Shown: positions 53,001 to 61,864, counted from the first letter of the stretch. The stretch: DNA of 62,406 nt from an uncultured Clostridia bacterium (GCA_947626205.1 CANQRO010000001.1:1-62406); one strand, 5' to 3'. Notes: a model not told the origin generated them from the sequence alone. A program made the numbers and translations.

Positions 53001-53185
53001 CAGCCATATTTTTATCTGTCATTATTGTTGCTGGATTTGAATTTACTAATACTACTTCTATTCCTTCCTTTTTTAATTCACGGCAAGCCTGTGTACCAGC
53101 ATAATCAAATTCTGCTGCTTGTCCGAATAACAATTGGTCCTGAGCCAATTACCAATACCTTTTTTATATCCAAATTTTTTGGCAT
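50029..53185 (-). CDS. carB: Carbamoyl-phosphate synthase large subunit, with a +1 shift at CGG
   Basis: It makes carbamoyl phosphate for pyrimidine and arginine synthesis together with CarA. The protein has two ATP-grasp halves (about 120-400 and 665-935) and a C-terminal MGS-like allosteric domain (about 935-1051). The start is the ATG at 53185 after AAGGAGG (MPKNLDIKKVLVIGSGPIVI). Codon 21 is CGG (53125-53123). Skipping its C and reading GGA CAA GCA gives G-Q-A-A-E-F-D-Y, exactly the family sequence. Without the shift, translation stops six codons after CGG. An internal start would lose the first strand and loop of the Rossmann-like domain. The rest (about 1030 residues) is undamaged. The whole length, about 1051 residues, is normal. 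Confidence 0.92.
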
Positions 53186-53289
53186 AATTTCCTCCTTATT
53201 TAGCTAAAATTAAACTAATCATATACTTCTTTTAAATTATTTATATTTTTTAATTTTAGAAAGAATTTACTTATATCTAATACATATTT

Positions 53290-54360
53290 TTATTTTGCAC
53301 GTACCTTTTTCAAAAACTCATCAAATAAATAACTTGAATCTTCTGGACCAGGGCATGCTTCTGGATGATATTGTACTGTTACTATTTCTTTTCCTATATA
53401 CTTTAAACCTTCTACTGTACCATCATTAATATTTATATGTGAAATCTCTGCGATATTAGGGTTAATACTTTTGTCATCAATTGCATATCCATGATTTTGC
53501 GAAGTAATGCAAACTCTTTTACTATATAAATCTTTTACGGGATGATTTGGACCACGATGTCCATACTTTAATTTATACGTTTTAGCACCTGTTGCTAATC
53601 CCATTAATTGATGTCCTAAACAAATTCCTAATATTGGAATTTTAGCTTCTTCATATAGTTTTTTAATATTTTTAATTGATATTTCACAGTCTTCTGGATT
53701 TCCTGGTCCATTAGAAAGAACTATTCCTTCAAATTTACCAGTTAAGAACTTTTGATAAGAAGTATCCCAAGGAAATACGGTTACTTCACAATCTCTTTTT
53801 AATAATGATTGAATAATATTTTGTTTTGCACCAAAATCAAATAATGCAATTTTTGTTTTGCCATTTCCACAGGTGTAACTTTCTTTTGAACTAACACTTT
53901 CTACTAAATTAGTAATTGTTTTTTCTTTAATTTCTTTAATAATGCTATCTACATCTGAAATACTACTTGTTAATTTTCCTTTCATAGTACCTGCATTTCT
54001 TAATTCTTTTGTTAATTTTCTTGTATTAATTCCTTGAAGTCCTGGAACTTCATACTCTTGTAAAAAATCTAAAATATGCATTTTACTTCTAAAATTGCTT
54101 TCCATTTCTGCAATTTCATGAACAAACACTGCTTCCACCCAAGGTTTTTTAGATTCTGCATCTTCTTTTGTTAATCCGTAATTTCCTATTAAAGGATATG
54201 TCATTACTACTCCTTGTCCTGCATAAGATGGATCTGTAAAAATTTCTAAATATCCTGTCATTGAAGTATTAAAAACTACTTCGCAAATAACATCCTTTTC
54301 CGCTCCAATTCTTTCGCCTTCATATACACTGCCATTTTCTAAAACTAAATAGCCTTTCAT
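53290..54360 (-). CDS. carA: Carbamoyl-phosphate synthase small subunit
   Basis: The glutaminase subunit, 356 residues, which releases ammonia for CarB. The N-terminal CPSase_sm_chain domain covers about 1-130 (FNTSMTGYLEIFTDPSYAGQ). The class I glutaminase domain has VLSNGPGNPEDC, the nucleophile in ILGICLGHQLMGLA and His-Glu in TVQYHPEACPGP. It is followed by carB on the same strand after about 100 bases. A large hairpin (54411-54451) lies about 50 bases upstream and may attenuate or end transcription from the Rpn gene. Confidence 0.96.
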   Translation of the reverse strand: MKGYLVLENGSVYEGERIGAEKDVICEVVFNTSMTGYLEIFTDPSYAGQGVVMTYPLIGNYGLTKEDAESKKPWVEAVFVHEIAEMESNFRSKMHILDFLQEYEVPGLQGINTRKLTKELRNAGTMKGKLTSSISDVDSIIKEIKEKTITNLVESVSSKESYTCGNGKTKIALFDFGAKQNIIQSLLKRDCEVTVFPWDTSYQKFLTGKFEGIVLSNGPGNPEDCEISIKNIKKLYEEAKIPILGICLGHQLMGLATGAKTYKLKYGHRGPNHPVKDLYSKRVCITSQNHGYAIDDKSINPNIAEISHININDGTVEGLKYIGKEIVTVQYHPEACPGPEDSSYLFDEFLKKVRAK

Positions 54361-54410
54361 GTAGACCTCCTTTTTAAAATTTCCCTAAAGACTATATTAC
54401 CATAACTACA

Positions 54411-54451
54411 AAAAAAAGCAAACATTTTTTAACAAAATATTTGCTTTTTTT
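54411..54451 (-). terminator. Hairpin between the Rpn gene and carA
   Basis: AAAAAAAGCAAACATTT (54411-54427) pairs with 54434-54451, with one mismatch and a U run. It ends about 50 bases from the carA ATG. That leaves little room for a separate carA promoter; a weak one (TTGCTT, 16 bases, TAATAT) overlaps the hairpin edge. Confidence 0.7.
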
Positions 54452-54497
54452 ATTATTTATTTTGATCATCTAAAATTAATAGAATATTCTTTCATTT

Positions 54498-55583
54498 TTA
54501 TATATTATTTAATTTTAATTTCATTATTTCTTTTTCAGATAATCCTGTAATGTCTTTTATTTCATCAATTTTCATTCCTTTATTTAACATATTACTGGCA
54601 ACACTTTTAATTCCTTCTCTTCTTCCTTTTTCTTCTCTCCTTTTATTTTCTTCCCTTAATACTTCTACAACTGCTATCATTCCATTTTCCTCCTTTTCTA
54701 ACATTCCAATTAATTTTTCTTGGTCCTCCGTCTTTATCTTCCCTTGCATTATTACTGTCATCATACTTTTTAAAATTTCTTTATCCTCTTCTTCTTTTAT
54801 TTCTTGTACCACTTTTTTTAAGATTTCTACCAATTCTTCCTCTTTTTTAATTTTCTCTATTAAAAATATTTTATCTATTAGTTTATCACTTTTCATTAAA
54901 TTTTTATTTTCTTCTTTATTTATATCTATTAGATTATATTTCTGTAAGTCTACTTCTTTTAATCTTTCTTCTTTCATTTCATTTAACGTTAATTTTACTT
55001 TCCATTTTCTTTTTCCTGTATATATTACTATCGGTATGACTATTGGTACTTCATAATCTTTCCTTTTTAACTTTTTTATATCAATTGCACTTTTTATTAT
55101 TTCTAATTTATATTCTTCTAATCTATATGGCATTGAATAGTCTATTTCGCTTTGATGTTCTATTAAAAAGAATATGTTTCTCTCTTTTAACTTGTATATA
55201 ATATCTACTTCTCTATCTTTCCAATCTTTCGTTATGTATCTACTATTGTATTTTTCTATTTCATTTTGTTTTATCTCTGTCTTTAAAGCTTTATTTATTA
55301 TATATGCTGCTTGTTTTGGATTACTTAGTATTTGCCTATATGTTTTATCATGTTCATGCATTATTTTTTCATTTTTTAATACTTCATATTTTTCTTGGTC
55401 CTCACGTAAAATATTTTTATTATATTTTCTTCTTTGCTTTATAATTTTTAAATAATCATCATATGTAAATTTAACTATATCCTTTCTTTTTAAAATATTA
55501 TAGTATATATCTGTCTTTTTGTCAATACGGTGATCGTTTTTTTGCCTTTTTATATAATCTATTTTTATAATAATTACCTCCAT
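54498..55583 (-). CDS. Rpn-family PD-(D/E)XK nuclease-like protein
   Basis: About 361 residues. The core matches the other Rpn gene: DREVDIIYKLKERNIFFLIEHQSEIDYSMPYRLEEY (the D and E-x-Q residues). A Lys/Glu-rich middle, a charged coiled-coil stretch (EEKGRREGIKS) and the C-terminal helix-turn LNKGMKIDEIKDITGLSEKEIM follow. The N-terminal 85 residues are a Lys/Arg-rich extension (KFTYDDYLKIIKQRRKY). The start is uncertain: I use the ATG at 55583, but its ribosome-binding site is weak, and a site GGAGG just after it points to no standard codon. It may be chromosomal or mobile-element cargo. Confidence 0.75.
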   Translation of the reverse strand: MEVIIIKIDYIKRQKNDHRIDKKTDIYYNILKRKDIVKFTYDDYLKIIKQRRKYNKNILREDQEKYEVLKNEKIMHEHDKTYRQILSNPKQAAYIINKALKTEIKQNEIEKYNSRYITKDWKDREVDIIYKLKERNIFFLIEHQSEIDYSMPYRLEEYKLEIIKSAIDIKKLKRKDYEVPIVIPIVIYTGKRKWKVKLTLNEMKEERLKEVDLQKYNLIDINKEENKNLMKSDKLIDKIFLIEKIKKEEELVEILKKVVQEIKEEEDKEILKSMMTVIMQGKIKTEDQEKLIGMLEKEENGMIAVVEVLREENKRREEKGRREGIKSVASNMLNKGMKIDEIKDITGLSEKEIMKLKLNNI

Positions 55584-55742
55584 TTCTCTTTCCGTAAGAT
55601 TTTTTAACTTTTGGATTTTAATTCGAATAAAACAATTGATATAAAATATATGATACAAAATATGAAAATATATTACACCATTTTCTTTATCTTTGCAATA
55701 ATTTTTTTAAATTTTGTACCTTACATATATTAAATAAAATTC

Positions 55743-55771
55743 TTGACATAGACTTATTTTAAGCATATACT
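55743..55771 (+). promoter_or_regulatory. Promoter of the 2-oxoacid oxidoreductase operon
   Basis: Consensus TTGACA (55743-55748), a 17-base spacer, then TATACT (55766-55771), about 64 bases before the first gene. Confidence 0.8.
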
Positions 55772-55834
55772 TGAAGTGAATAAATACACATAGATTTGTA
55801 ATATATGTGTAAATATAATTAAGGAGGTTATAGC

Positions 55835-56413
55835 ATGAAAGACTTAATTGAAATTAGATGGCATGGTAGAGGTGGTCAAGGTGCCAAAACAGCATCTTTA
55901 TTACTTGCTGATGCAGCATTTAATACTGGAAAATATATTCAAGGTTTTCCTGAATATGGTCCAGAAAGAATGGGTGCCCCTATTACTGCCTATAATCGTA
56001 TTAGTAACGCCCCTATTACTATTCATAGTAACATTTATGAACCAGATTATGTTGTTGTTGTAGATGACACTTTACTTGAAGTAGTTGATGTAACTGCTGG
56101 TTTAAAAGAAAGTGGAGCAATAATTATTAATACAACAAAAGATGCAAATTATTTGAAAAAAGTACTAAAAGGATATTCAGGTAACATTTATACTATTGAT
56201 GCAAGAAAAGTATCTATGGAAACTTTAGGAAAATATTTTCCTAACACACCAATGCTTGCTGCAATTGTAAAAGTAAGTGGAATTATGACAGATCAAGAAT
56301 TATTAGATGATATGAAAGGTTCTTTCAAACATAAATTTGCAAAAAAGCCAGAGGTTATAGAACCTAATATGAAAGCCTTAGAAATGTCCTTAAAAGAAGT
56401 TAAAAAGATATAA
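55835..56413 (+). CDS. porG: 2-oxoacid:ferredoxin oxidoreductase, gamma subunit
   Basis: 192 residues of the gamma domain. IRWHGRGGQGAKTASLLLAD at the start and GFPEYGPERMGAPITAYNRI are typical. The complex oxidises a 2-oxoacid with CoA to acyl-CoA and CO2, and reduces ferredoxin, in the cytoplasm. The gamma-delta-alpha-beta order is that of four-subunit pyruvate synthase, so pyruvate is the likely substrate; 2-ketoisovalerate is possible. AAGGAGG precedes the ATG. Confidence 0.9.
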   Translation: MKDLIEIRWHGRGGQGAKTASLLLADAAFNTGKYIQGFPEYGPERMGAPITAYNRISNAPITIHSNIYEPDYVVVVDDTLLEVVDVTAGLKESGAIIINTTKDANYLKKVLKGYSGNIYTIDARKVSMETLGKYFPNTPMLAAIVKVSGIMTDQELLDDMKGSFKHKFAKKPEVIEPNMKALEMSLKEVKKI

Positions 56414-56443
56414 ATATAATATAAAGAAAGGAGAAAATAAGAT

Positions 56444-56749
56444 ATGGGTTGCAAAATTAATAAAGATACTCCATGGCAAGATTTAACAGAAGGCGGAAAT
56501 ATCTATGAAGCTGGAAACGCTATGGAATTTAAAACTGGTGACTGGCGAAGTATTAAACCTATTTATTTATCAGAAAAATGTAAGCAATGTGGACTTTGTT
56601 TTCCTGTTTGCCCAGATGATGCTATTCCTGTAAACCATGAACAAAAGAGAGAAGATTTTAATTACGATTATTGTAAAGGTTGCGGAATTTGTTCAAAAGT
56701 ATGTCCATTTGGTGCAATTATTATGAAAGAGGAGGGTGAAGAAATATGA
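56444..56749 (+). CDS. porD: 2-oxoacid:ferredoxin oxidoreductase, delta subunit (2x 4Fe-4S)
   Basis: 101 residues. Two 4Fe-4S binding motifs are CKQCGLCFPVCPDDA (about 46-60) and CKGCGICSKVCPFGA (about 77-91). It passes electrons from the catalytic core to ferredoxin. The stop codon overlaps the start of the alpha-subunit gene by four bases, which indicates translational coupling. Confidence 0.93.
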   Translation: MGCKINKDTPWQDLTEGGNIYEAGNAMEFKTGDWRSIKPIYLSEKCKQCGLCFPVCPDDAIPVNHEQKREDFNYDYCKGCGICSKVCPFGAIIMKEEGEEI

Positions 56750-57927
56750 GTATTCGTGAACGTTTAAGTGGTAATGAAGCTGCTGCTATTGCAATGAAAC
56801 AAATAAATCCAGATGTTGTTGCAGCATTTCCTATTACACCTTCTACTGAAATTCCACAATATTTTTCAACATTTGTTAGTAATGGTCAAGTTGATACAGA
56901 ATTTGTAGCAGTAGAAAGTGAACATAGTGCAATGAGTGCCTGTGTTGGTGCTGAAGCTGCTGGTTCTAGAGCAATGACAGCTACTTCTGCCAATGGTTTA
57001 TCTTTCATGTGGGAAATGATTTATATAGCTTCAAGTATGAGACTTCCTATTGTTATGTCTTTAGTAAACCGTGCAGTATCTGGACCTTTAAATATACATA
57101 ATGATCATTCTGATGCTATGGGAGTTCGTGATAGTGGTTGGATTATGATATTTTCTGAAAATAACCAAGAAGCATATGACAATTTAATTATGGCACATCG
57201 TATTGCTGAAAATGAAAAAGTACACTTACCTCTTATGGTATGTCAAGATGGATTTATTACTTCACACTCTATTGAAAATATAGAATTAATTGAAGATGAT
57301 AAAGTAAAAGAATTCGTTGGAAAATATACTCCAAAGCATTATTTATTAAATGAAAAAGAACATATTGCTATGGGACCTTTAGATTTACAAAGCTACTTGT
57401 TTGAACATAAAAAGCAACAAGCAGTAGCTATGCAAAATGCAAAACAAGTTATTTTAGATGTAGCTAAGGATTTTGAAAAAATGACTGGAAGAAAATATTC
57501 TTTCTTTGAAGAATATAAATTAGATGATGCCGAAATTGCTATTGTTTGTATGAACTCTACAGCAGGTACAACAAAATTTGTTGTAGATAAATTACGTTCA
57601 CAAGGTATTAAAGCAGGACTTCTAAAACTAAGAGTATTTAGACCTTTCCCAGGAGAAGAAGTTGCAAAAGCATTATCTCATTTGAAAGCTGTTGCTATTT
57701 TAGACAAATCAGATTCTTTAAATGGTGCTGGTGGTGCATTATTTACAGATGTTACATCTGCAATGTACTTAAACAAAAATAGTGTTCCTGCCGTAAATTA
57801 TATTTATGGAATTGGTGGTAGAGATACTAAAGCTGATGATTTAGAGAATGTCTATAAAGATTTACAAGAAATTGCCCAATCAGGAAATGTAGGAAATCCA
57901 TATCGCTCTATGGGATTAAGAGGGTAA
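56746..57927 (+). CDS. porA: 2-oxoacid:ferredoxin oxidoreductase, alpha subunit
   Basis: 393 residues. The N-terminal pyrimidine-binding domain has SGNEAAAIAMKQINPDVVAAFPITPSTEIPQ and SEHSAMSACVGAEAAGSRAMTATSANG. The C-terminal transketolase-like domain carries LLKLRVFRPFPGEEVAKAL. It holds part of the thiamine diphosphate site with the beta subunit. Its length fits the separate-subunit enzyme, not the fused Clostridium Nif-type protein. Confidence 0.94.
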   Translation: MSIRERLSGNEAAAIAMKQINPDVVAAFPITPSTEIPQYFSTFVSNGQVDTEFVAVESEHSAMSACVGAEAAGSRAMTATSANGLSFMWEMIYIASSMRLPIVMSLVNRAVSGPLNIHNDHSDAMGVRDSGWIMIFSENNQEAYDNLIMAHRIAENEKVHLPLMVCQDGFITSHSIENIELIEDDKVKEFVGKYTPKHYLLNEKEHIAMGPLDLQSYLFEHKKQQAVAMQNAKQVILDVAKDFEKMTGRKYSFFEEYKLDDAEIAIVCMNSTAGTTKFVVDKLRSQGIKAGLLKLRVFRPFPGEEVAKALSHLKAVAILDKSDSLNGAGGALFTDVTSAMYLNKNSVPAVNYIYGIGGRDTKADDLENVYKDLQEIAQSGNVGNPYRSMGLRG

Positions 57928-57944
57928 AGAAAGGAGAAATAAAA

Positions 57945-58898
57945 ATGGCATATAATGTAAAAGAAATTTGTGCGGATAAACCTTCTCGTTTTACCGCTGG
58001 TCATAGAATGTGTGCAGGTTGTGGTGCCCCACCTGTTGCAAGAATGGTATTAAGAGCACTTAAAGAAGGAGATAGTGCTGTTATATGTGGAGCTACTGGA
58101 TGTATGGAAGTTTCTACATTTATTTATCCATATACTGCTTGGACAGACTCATTTATACACACAGCATTTGAAAATGCTGCATCTACATTATCTGGAGTAG
58201 AAGCTGCTTACAAATCTTTAAAAAAGCAAGGAAAATTACCAGAAAATCAGAATACAAAATTTATTGCCTTTGGTGGTGATGGTGGTACATATGATATAGG
58301 TCTTCAATCTCTTTCTGGTGCAATGGAAAGAGGACATGATATGGTATATGTATGTTACGACAATGGTGCATACATGAATACAGGTATACAACGTTCTAGT
58401 GCTACTCCAAAATTTGCAGATACTACAACTACTCCTGCTGGAAGTGTAATTCCTGGAAAAATGCAATCAAGAAAAGATTTAGCAAAAATTATGGTTGGAC
58501 ATCATTTACCATATGTTGCTCAATCTATTGGTATTAATAATTTTAAAGATCTATATGAAAAAGCTGAAAAAGCAATATATACAGAAGGTCCTTGTTTCTT
58601 AAATGTTCTTGCTCCTTGTCCTAGAGGATGGGGATATGCAACAGAAGATTTAATGCAAATTAATAAATTAGCAGTAGAAACTTGCTATTGGCCTTTATAC
58701 GAAGTAATTGACGGAAAATATGTAATTAACTATAAACCAAAAAATAGACTTCCAATAGAAGAATTTCTAAGACCACAAAAACGTTTTAAACATATGTTTA
58801 AGCCAGGAAATGAATGGATGATACAAGAATTTCAAAAAGAAGTAGATTCAAGATGGCAAGAATTATTAGATTTAGAAGAAATAACAAATAAAGAATAA
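57945..58898 (+). CDS. porB: 2-oxoacid:ferredoxin oxidoreductase, beta subunit
   Basis: 317 residues that bind thiamine diphosphate and an iron-sulfur cluster. The cysteines are in HRMCAGCGAPPVAR (about 20-33) and GATGCMEVST. The thiamine motif is GGDGGTYDIGLQSLSGAMERGHD, then YDNGAYMNTGIQRS. A further Cys lies in LAPCPRGWGYA. It starts after AAAGGAG, 17 bases past the alpha subunit. It is the last gene of the operon, followed by a terminator. Confidence 0.94.
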   Translation: MAYNVKEICADKPSRFTAGHRMCAGCGAPPVARMVLRALKEGDSAVICGATGCMEVSTFIYPYTAWTDSFIHTAFENAASTLSGVEAAYKSLKKQGKLPENQNTKFIAFGGDGGTYDIGLQSLSGAMERGHDMVYVCYDNGAYMNTGIQRSSATPKFADTTTTPAGSVIPGKMQSRKDLAKIMVGHHLPYVAQSIGINNFKDLYEKAEKAIYTEGPCFLNVLAPCPRGWGYATEDLMQINKLAVETCYWPLYEVIDGKYVINYKPKNRLPIEEFLRPQKRFKHMFKPGNEWMIQEFQKEVDSRWQELLDLEEITNKE

Positions 58899-59018
58899 GT
58901 AATAAACAAAACTTAACAACTTAAATTTAGAAAATCTTTTTAAATAATTTAATTTTGAACATATAGAATATTTTAAAAGTTTATAACTATATATTAAAAA
59001 GATTTACAATAATAATAT

Positions 59019-59045
59019 AAAAGACCTAGAAATTCTAGGTCTTTT
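59019..59045. terminator. Bidirectional terminator after the por operon
   Basis: AAAAGACCTAGAA (59019-59031) and TTCTAGGTCTTTT (59033-59045) are exact complements, so the fold will have a small AT loop. It lies between porB and the convergent ferredoxin gene. Confidence 0.85.
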
Positions 59046-59088
59046 CGTTTTACTTTATCATAATACTACTGCTCATTTTGCTTATTTT

Positions 59089-59259
59089 TTATTCTTCTTC
59101 TGGAGCAGAAACTGGACAAACGCCAGCACAAGTTCCACATCCGATGCATGCATCTTGATCTATAACGAATTTTCCATCACCTTCAGATATACATTCTACT
59201 GGGCAATTTGCAGCACATGCACCACAACTTACACAACGATCTGTAATTTTGTATGCCAT
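59089..59259 (-). CDS. 8Fe-8S ferredoxin (2x 4Fe-4S)
   Basis: About 56 residues. The cluster motifs are CVSCGACAANCP (about 9-20) and CIGCGTCAGVCP (about 38-49). I place the start at 59259 (MAYKITDR), nine bases after AAAGGAGG, in place of the upstream in-frame start. It is a likely electron acceptor for the adjacent oxidoreductase operon, though it is transcribed on the other strand, after ricT. Confidence 0.93.
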   Translation of the reverse strand: MAYKITDRCVSCGACAANCPVECISEGDGKFVIDQDACIGCGTCAGVCPVSAPEEE

Positions 59260-59312
59260 ATTTTTCGCCTCCTTTAATACTATATTCATTATTGTAAATG
59301 TTTAAAACTAAT

Positions 59313-60239
59313 TTATATATGTTCTTCTTCCTCTGTTAGTTTATCTTGTTGTTCTAATTTTTCTAATTCTTCTAATTCACGTAAATCATCTTTCTCAACA
59401 CCATCAAGTTCATCTTTTTCTTCTACATCTTTTATAATCTTCAAATCTGATGCATTAAGCTTTTTATAATAGAAGCCTTCTTTATCTTTAAATTTTACTT
59501 TTACTTTTTCTTTTAGAATTTCTACAGAATCTACTATTCCCTCTCCATCTTCTTCAGATTGCACAATTGCTCCTATTTTGGGAAGTTTCTTTAATTTATC
59601 TAAATATGCTTCTTCTTCATATTTTAAACAACACATTAACCTTCCACAATTTCCAGATATTTTTGATGGATTCAAAGAAATATTCTGTTCTTTTGCCATT
59701 TTAATAGATACTGTCTCAAAATTACCTAAAAATGAACAGCAACACAATTCTCTTCCACAAATTCCATTTCCTCCAAGTCTTCTTACCTCATCTCTTACAC
59801 CAATTTGTCTTAATTCTATCCTTGTTTTAAAAATTGCTGCCAAATCTTTTACTAAATCTCTAAAATCTATTCTTCCATCAGCAGTAAAGTAAAATAGTAT
59901 TTTACTATTATCAAACTTAATTTCTACATCTGTTAAATTCATATCTAATTTATGTTTTTTTATTTGTTCTTGACAAATTGAAAATGCCTCTTTTTCTTTC
60001 TTTTTATTTTCTTCATTGTGCTTTTTGTCTTTGAAATTTGCAATACGTATAATTGGTTTTAATTCATTTTCAATTTTCTCATCTGGTATATTTCTATTTT
60101 CTATTACTACTTCTGCATATTCTTCTCCCATTGCAGTATCTACAATAACATATTGCCCTCTATATAATTTATATTGCTTAGGATCGAAAAAATATATTTT
60201 TCCTGGTTTCTTAAATCTTACCCCTATAACTTCTTTCAA
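59313..60239 (-). CDS. ricT: PSP1/RicT (YaaT) family protein
   Basis: 308 residues. The PSP1 domain covers about 60-225, with DGRIDFRDLVKDLAAIFKTRIELRQIGVRDE. The cysteine set GICGRELCCCSFL, then SGNCGRLMCCLKYEEE, binds iron-sulfur clusters in the RicAFT complex. This complex acts with RNase Y in mRNA maturation and with Spo0A activation in Bacillus. The acidic C-terminal tail (about 270-308) is low complexity. It lies directly after holB, the standard Firmicutes order. Confidence 0.93.
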   Translation of the reverse strand: MKEVIGVRFKKPGKIYFFDPKQYKLYRGQYVIVDTAMGEEYAEVVIENRNIPDEKIENELKPIIRIANFKDKKHNEENKKKEKEAFSICQEQIKKHKLDMNLTDVEIKFDNSKILFYFTADGRIDFRDLVKDLAAIFKTRIELRQIGVRDEVRRLGGNGICGRELCCCSFLGNFETVSIKMAKEQNISLNPSKISGNCGRLMCCLKYEEEAYLDKLKKLPKIGAIVQSEEDGEGIVDSVEILKEKVKVKFKDKEGFYYKKLNASDLKIIKDVEEKDELDGVEKDDLRELEELEKLEQQDKLTEEEEHI

Positions 60240-60242
60240 GTT

Positions 60243-61133
60243 TTATTCCTCCCATATTTTATATAATAACGCATCAATACTCATATCATAATTACTATTT
60301 GCTTTTAAATTTCTTTTAACTTCTTCAATTTTTTCTATATAGGAAATATATTTTGAATTTTTCAATGCTTTTTCATAAAATAAAATTGTAATAAAATCTA
60401 AAATATCATTAATATTTTCTTTATTTTGATATAGAAAACTAACTTTTTCAATTACATCTAATAGTGAATAGTTCTCTATATTAGAAAAAATTTTTTGTAT
60501 CTCTTCATATAAATCTTTATCTTTACTTATTCTTAGTGCTTTTTCTATGTCTCCATTAAACGCTTTTAATAAACTATCTGAAATATTAAATATTCCATGC
60601 TCACTTTGCAAATAAGTTTTTAGTTCTTCATTATCGATTTTTTCAAACTGTATTTTAATGCATCTAGATTTAATAGTACTTAAAAACATACTTTCATTAC
60701 TACCAACTAAAATAATTATTACAAAATTTGGTGGTTCCTCTAATGTTTTTAATAAACAATTCTGTGCTTCTTTTGTCATAGAATCTGCATCTTTTATAAT
60801 ATAAACTTTTTTATCTGAAATAATAGGTTTCTCTAAAAGTTTTTTTTGCATTGATCTTATTTGTTCAATTTTAATTTTAGATGACTCTTCTGGTTCTATA
60901 AGTGTAAAATCTACTTGATTTTCACTTTCAAACTGAATACAAGATTTACACCTTCCACATGGCTTATTTTCATCTATGCAAAGTAGTATTCTTGCAAATT
61001 CTTTCGCAAACAAGGTTTTACCAATTCCACTTGGTCCTAAAAACAAGTAGCTGTGTGGTATTTTTTTAGATTGTGATATTCTTAGTAATTGCTTTTTTAC
61101 TTTTTCATTACCAATAAGATTGTTAAAACTCAT
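60243..61133 (-). CDS. holB: DNA polymerase III delta' subunit
   Basis: A clamp-loader subunit of 296 residues. It has Walker A GPSGIGKT (about 33-40), the zinc module CGRCKSC and the DADSMTKEAQNCLLKTLEEPP block. The position before ricT and after lepB, with gaps of 3 and 18 bases, supports one operon. Confidence 0.93.
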   Translation of the reverse strand: MSFNNLIGNEKVKKQLLRISQSKKIPHSYLFLGPSGIGKTLFAKEFARILLCIDENKPCGRCKSCIQFESENQVDFTLIEPEESSKIKIEQIRSMQKKLLEKPIISDKKVYIIKDADSMTKEAQNCLLKTLEEPPNFVIIILVGSNESMFLSTIKSRCIKIQFEKIDNEELKTYLQSEHGIFNISDSLLKAFNGDIEKALRISKDKDLYEEIQKIFSNIENYSLLDVIEKVSFLYQNKENINDILDFITILFYEKALKNSKYISYIEKIEEVKRNLKANSNYDMSIDALLYKIWEE

Positions 61134-61151
61134 AGTTAATCCCCTATTTTT

Positions 61152-61796
61152 CTATTTTACTTTTCCAAATAAGTTTAGTGGCCAAAAGCGAATCCATACC
61201 TTGCTTTCTAGTTTTTCTATTGGAATGCATCCAAAAATTCTACAATCGTTACTTCCTGCACGGTTATCTCCTAATAAAAATAAAGTTCCATCTGGTACAA
61301 TAAAATCAGAAAAATTTCTACCATCAGTAACAACGCCATCTTGTAAATAATCTTCTTCTAATTCTTCGCCATTAATATATACTTTTCCATTTTCTATTTT
61401 TACATGTTCACCTGGAAATGCAATAACACGCTTTATATAACTTATTTTGCCTATTTCCAAAACATAATAGCGAAACTTTGAAAATATATTATCTATTTTT
61501 TTATCATATACAGCAATAGGGCCATTAATTTTGGCTTCTGCAGCAGATACATTAGTTTTGCTTGGTGCTTCAAATGTGACAATATCTCCACGATTTGGTA
61601 ATTGATTTCCTATTTTTATTGTTCTATTCAATATTAATCTTTGATTTTCTATAAGAGTTGGATACATTGATGAATTTTGTACTACAGTTGGTGCCCCAAT
61701 AAAATAACGTACTAAAATTGCAAGAACTAATGCAATTATAATGCAACCTACCCATTCTAAAATTTCTTTTATTAAAGCCTTTTTTTCCTCACTCAT
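61152..61796 (-). CDS. lepB: Signal peptidase I
   Basis: It cuts signal peptides outside the membrane. 214 residues: one N-terminal membrane segment (about 15-35), the Ser nucleophile in NSSMYPTL (about 42-49), the Lys base in YIKRVIAFPGEHV (about 119-131) and GDNRAGSNDCRIFG near the end. It lies after the sensor kinase with a 68-base gap. Confidence 0.95.
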   Translation of the reverse strand: MSEEKKALIKEILEWVGCIIIALVLAILVRYFIGAPTVVQNSSMYPTLIENQRLILNRTIKIGNQLPNRGDIVTFEAPSKTNVSAAEAKINGPIAVYDKKIDNIFSKFRYYVLEIGKISYIKRVIAFPGEHVKIENGKVYINGEELEEDYLQDGVVTDGRNFSDFIVPDGTLFLLGDNRAGSNDCRIFGCIPIEKLESKVWIRFWPLNLFGKVK

Positions 61797-61864
61797 TTCG
61801 AATCTCCTTCTATAACTCTACATATTATATAGCAATTTTATTAATTTATCAATACAAAAACATT

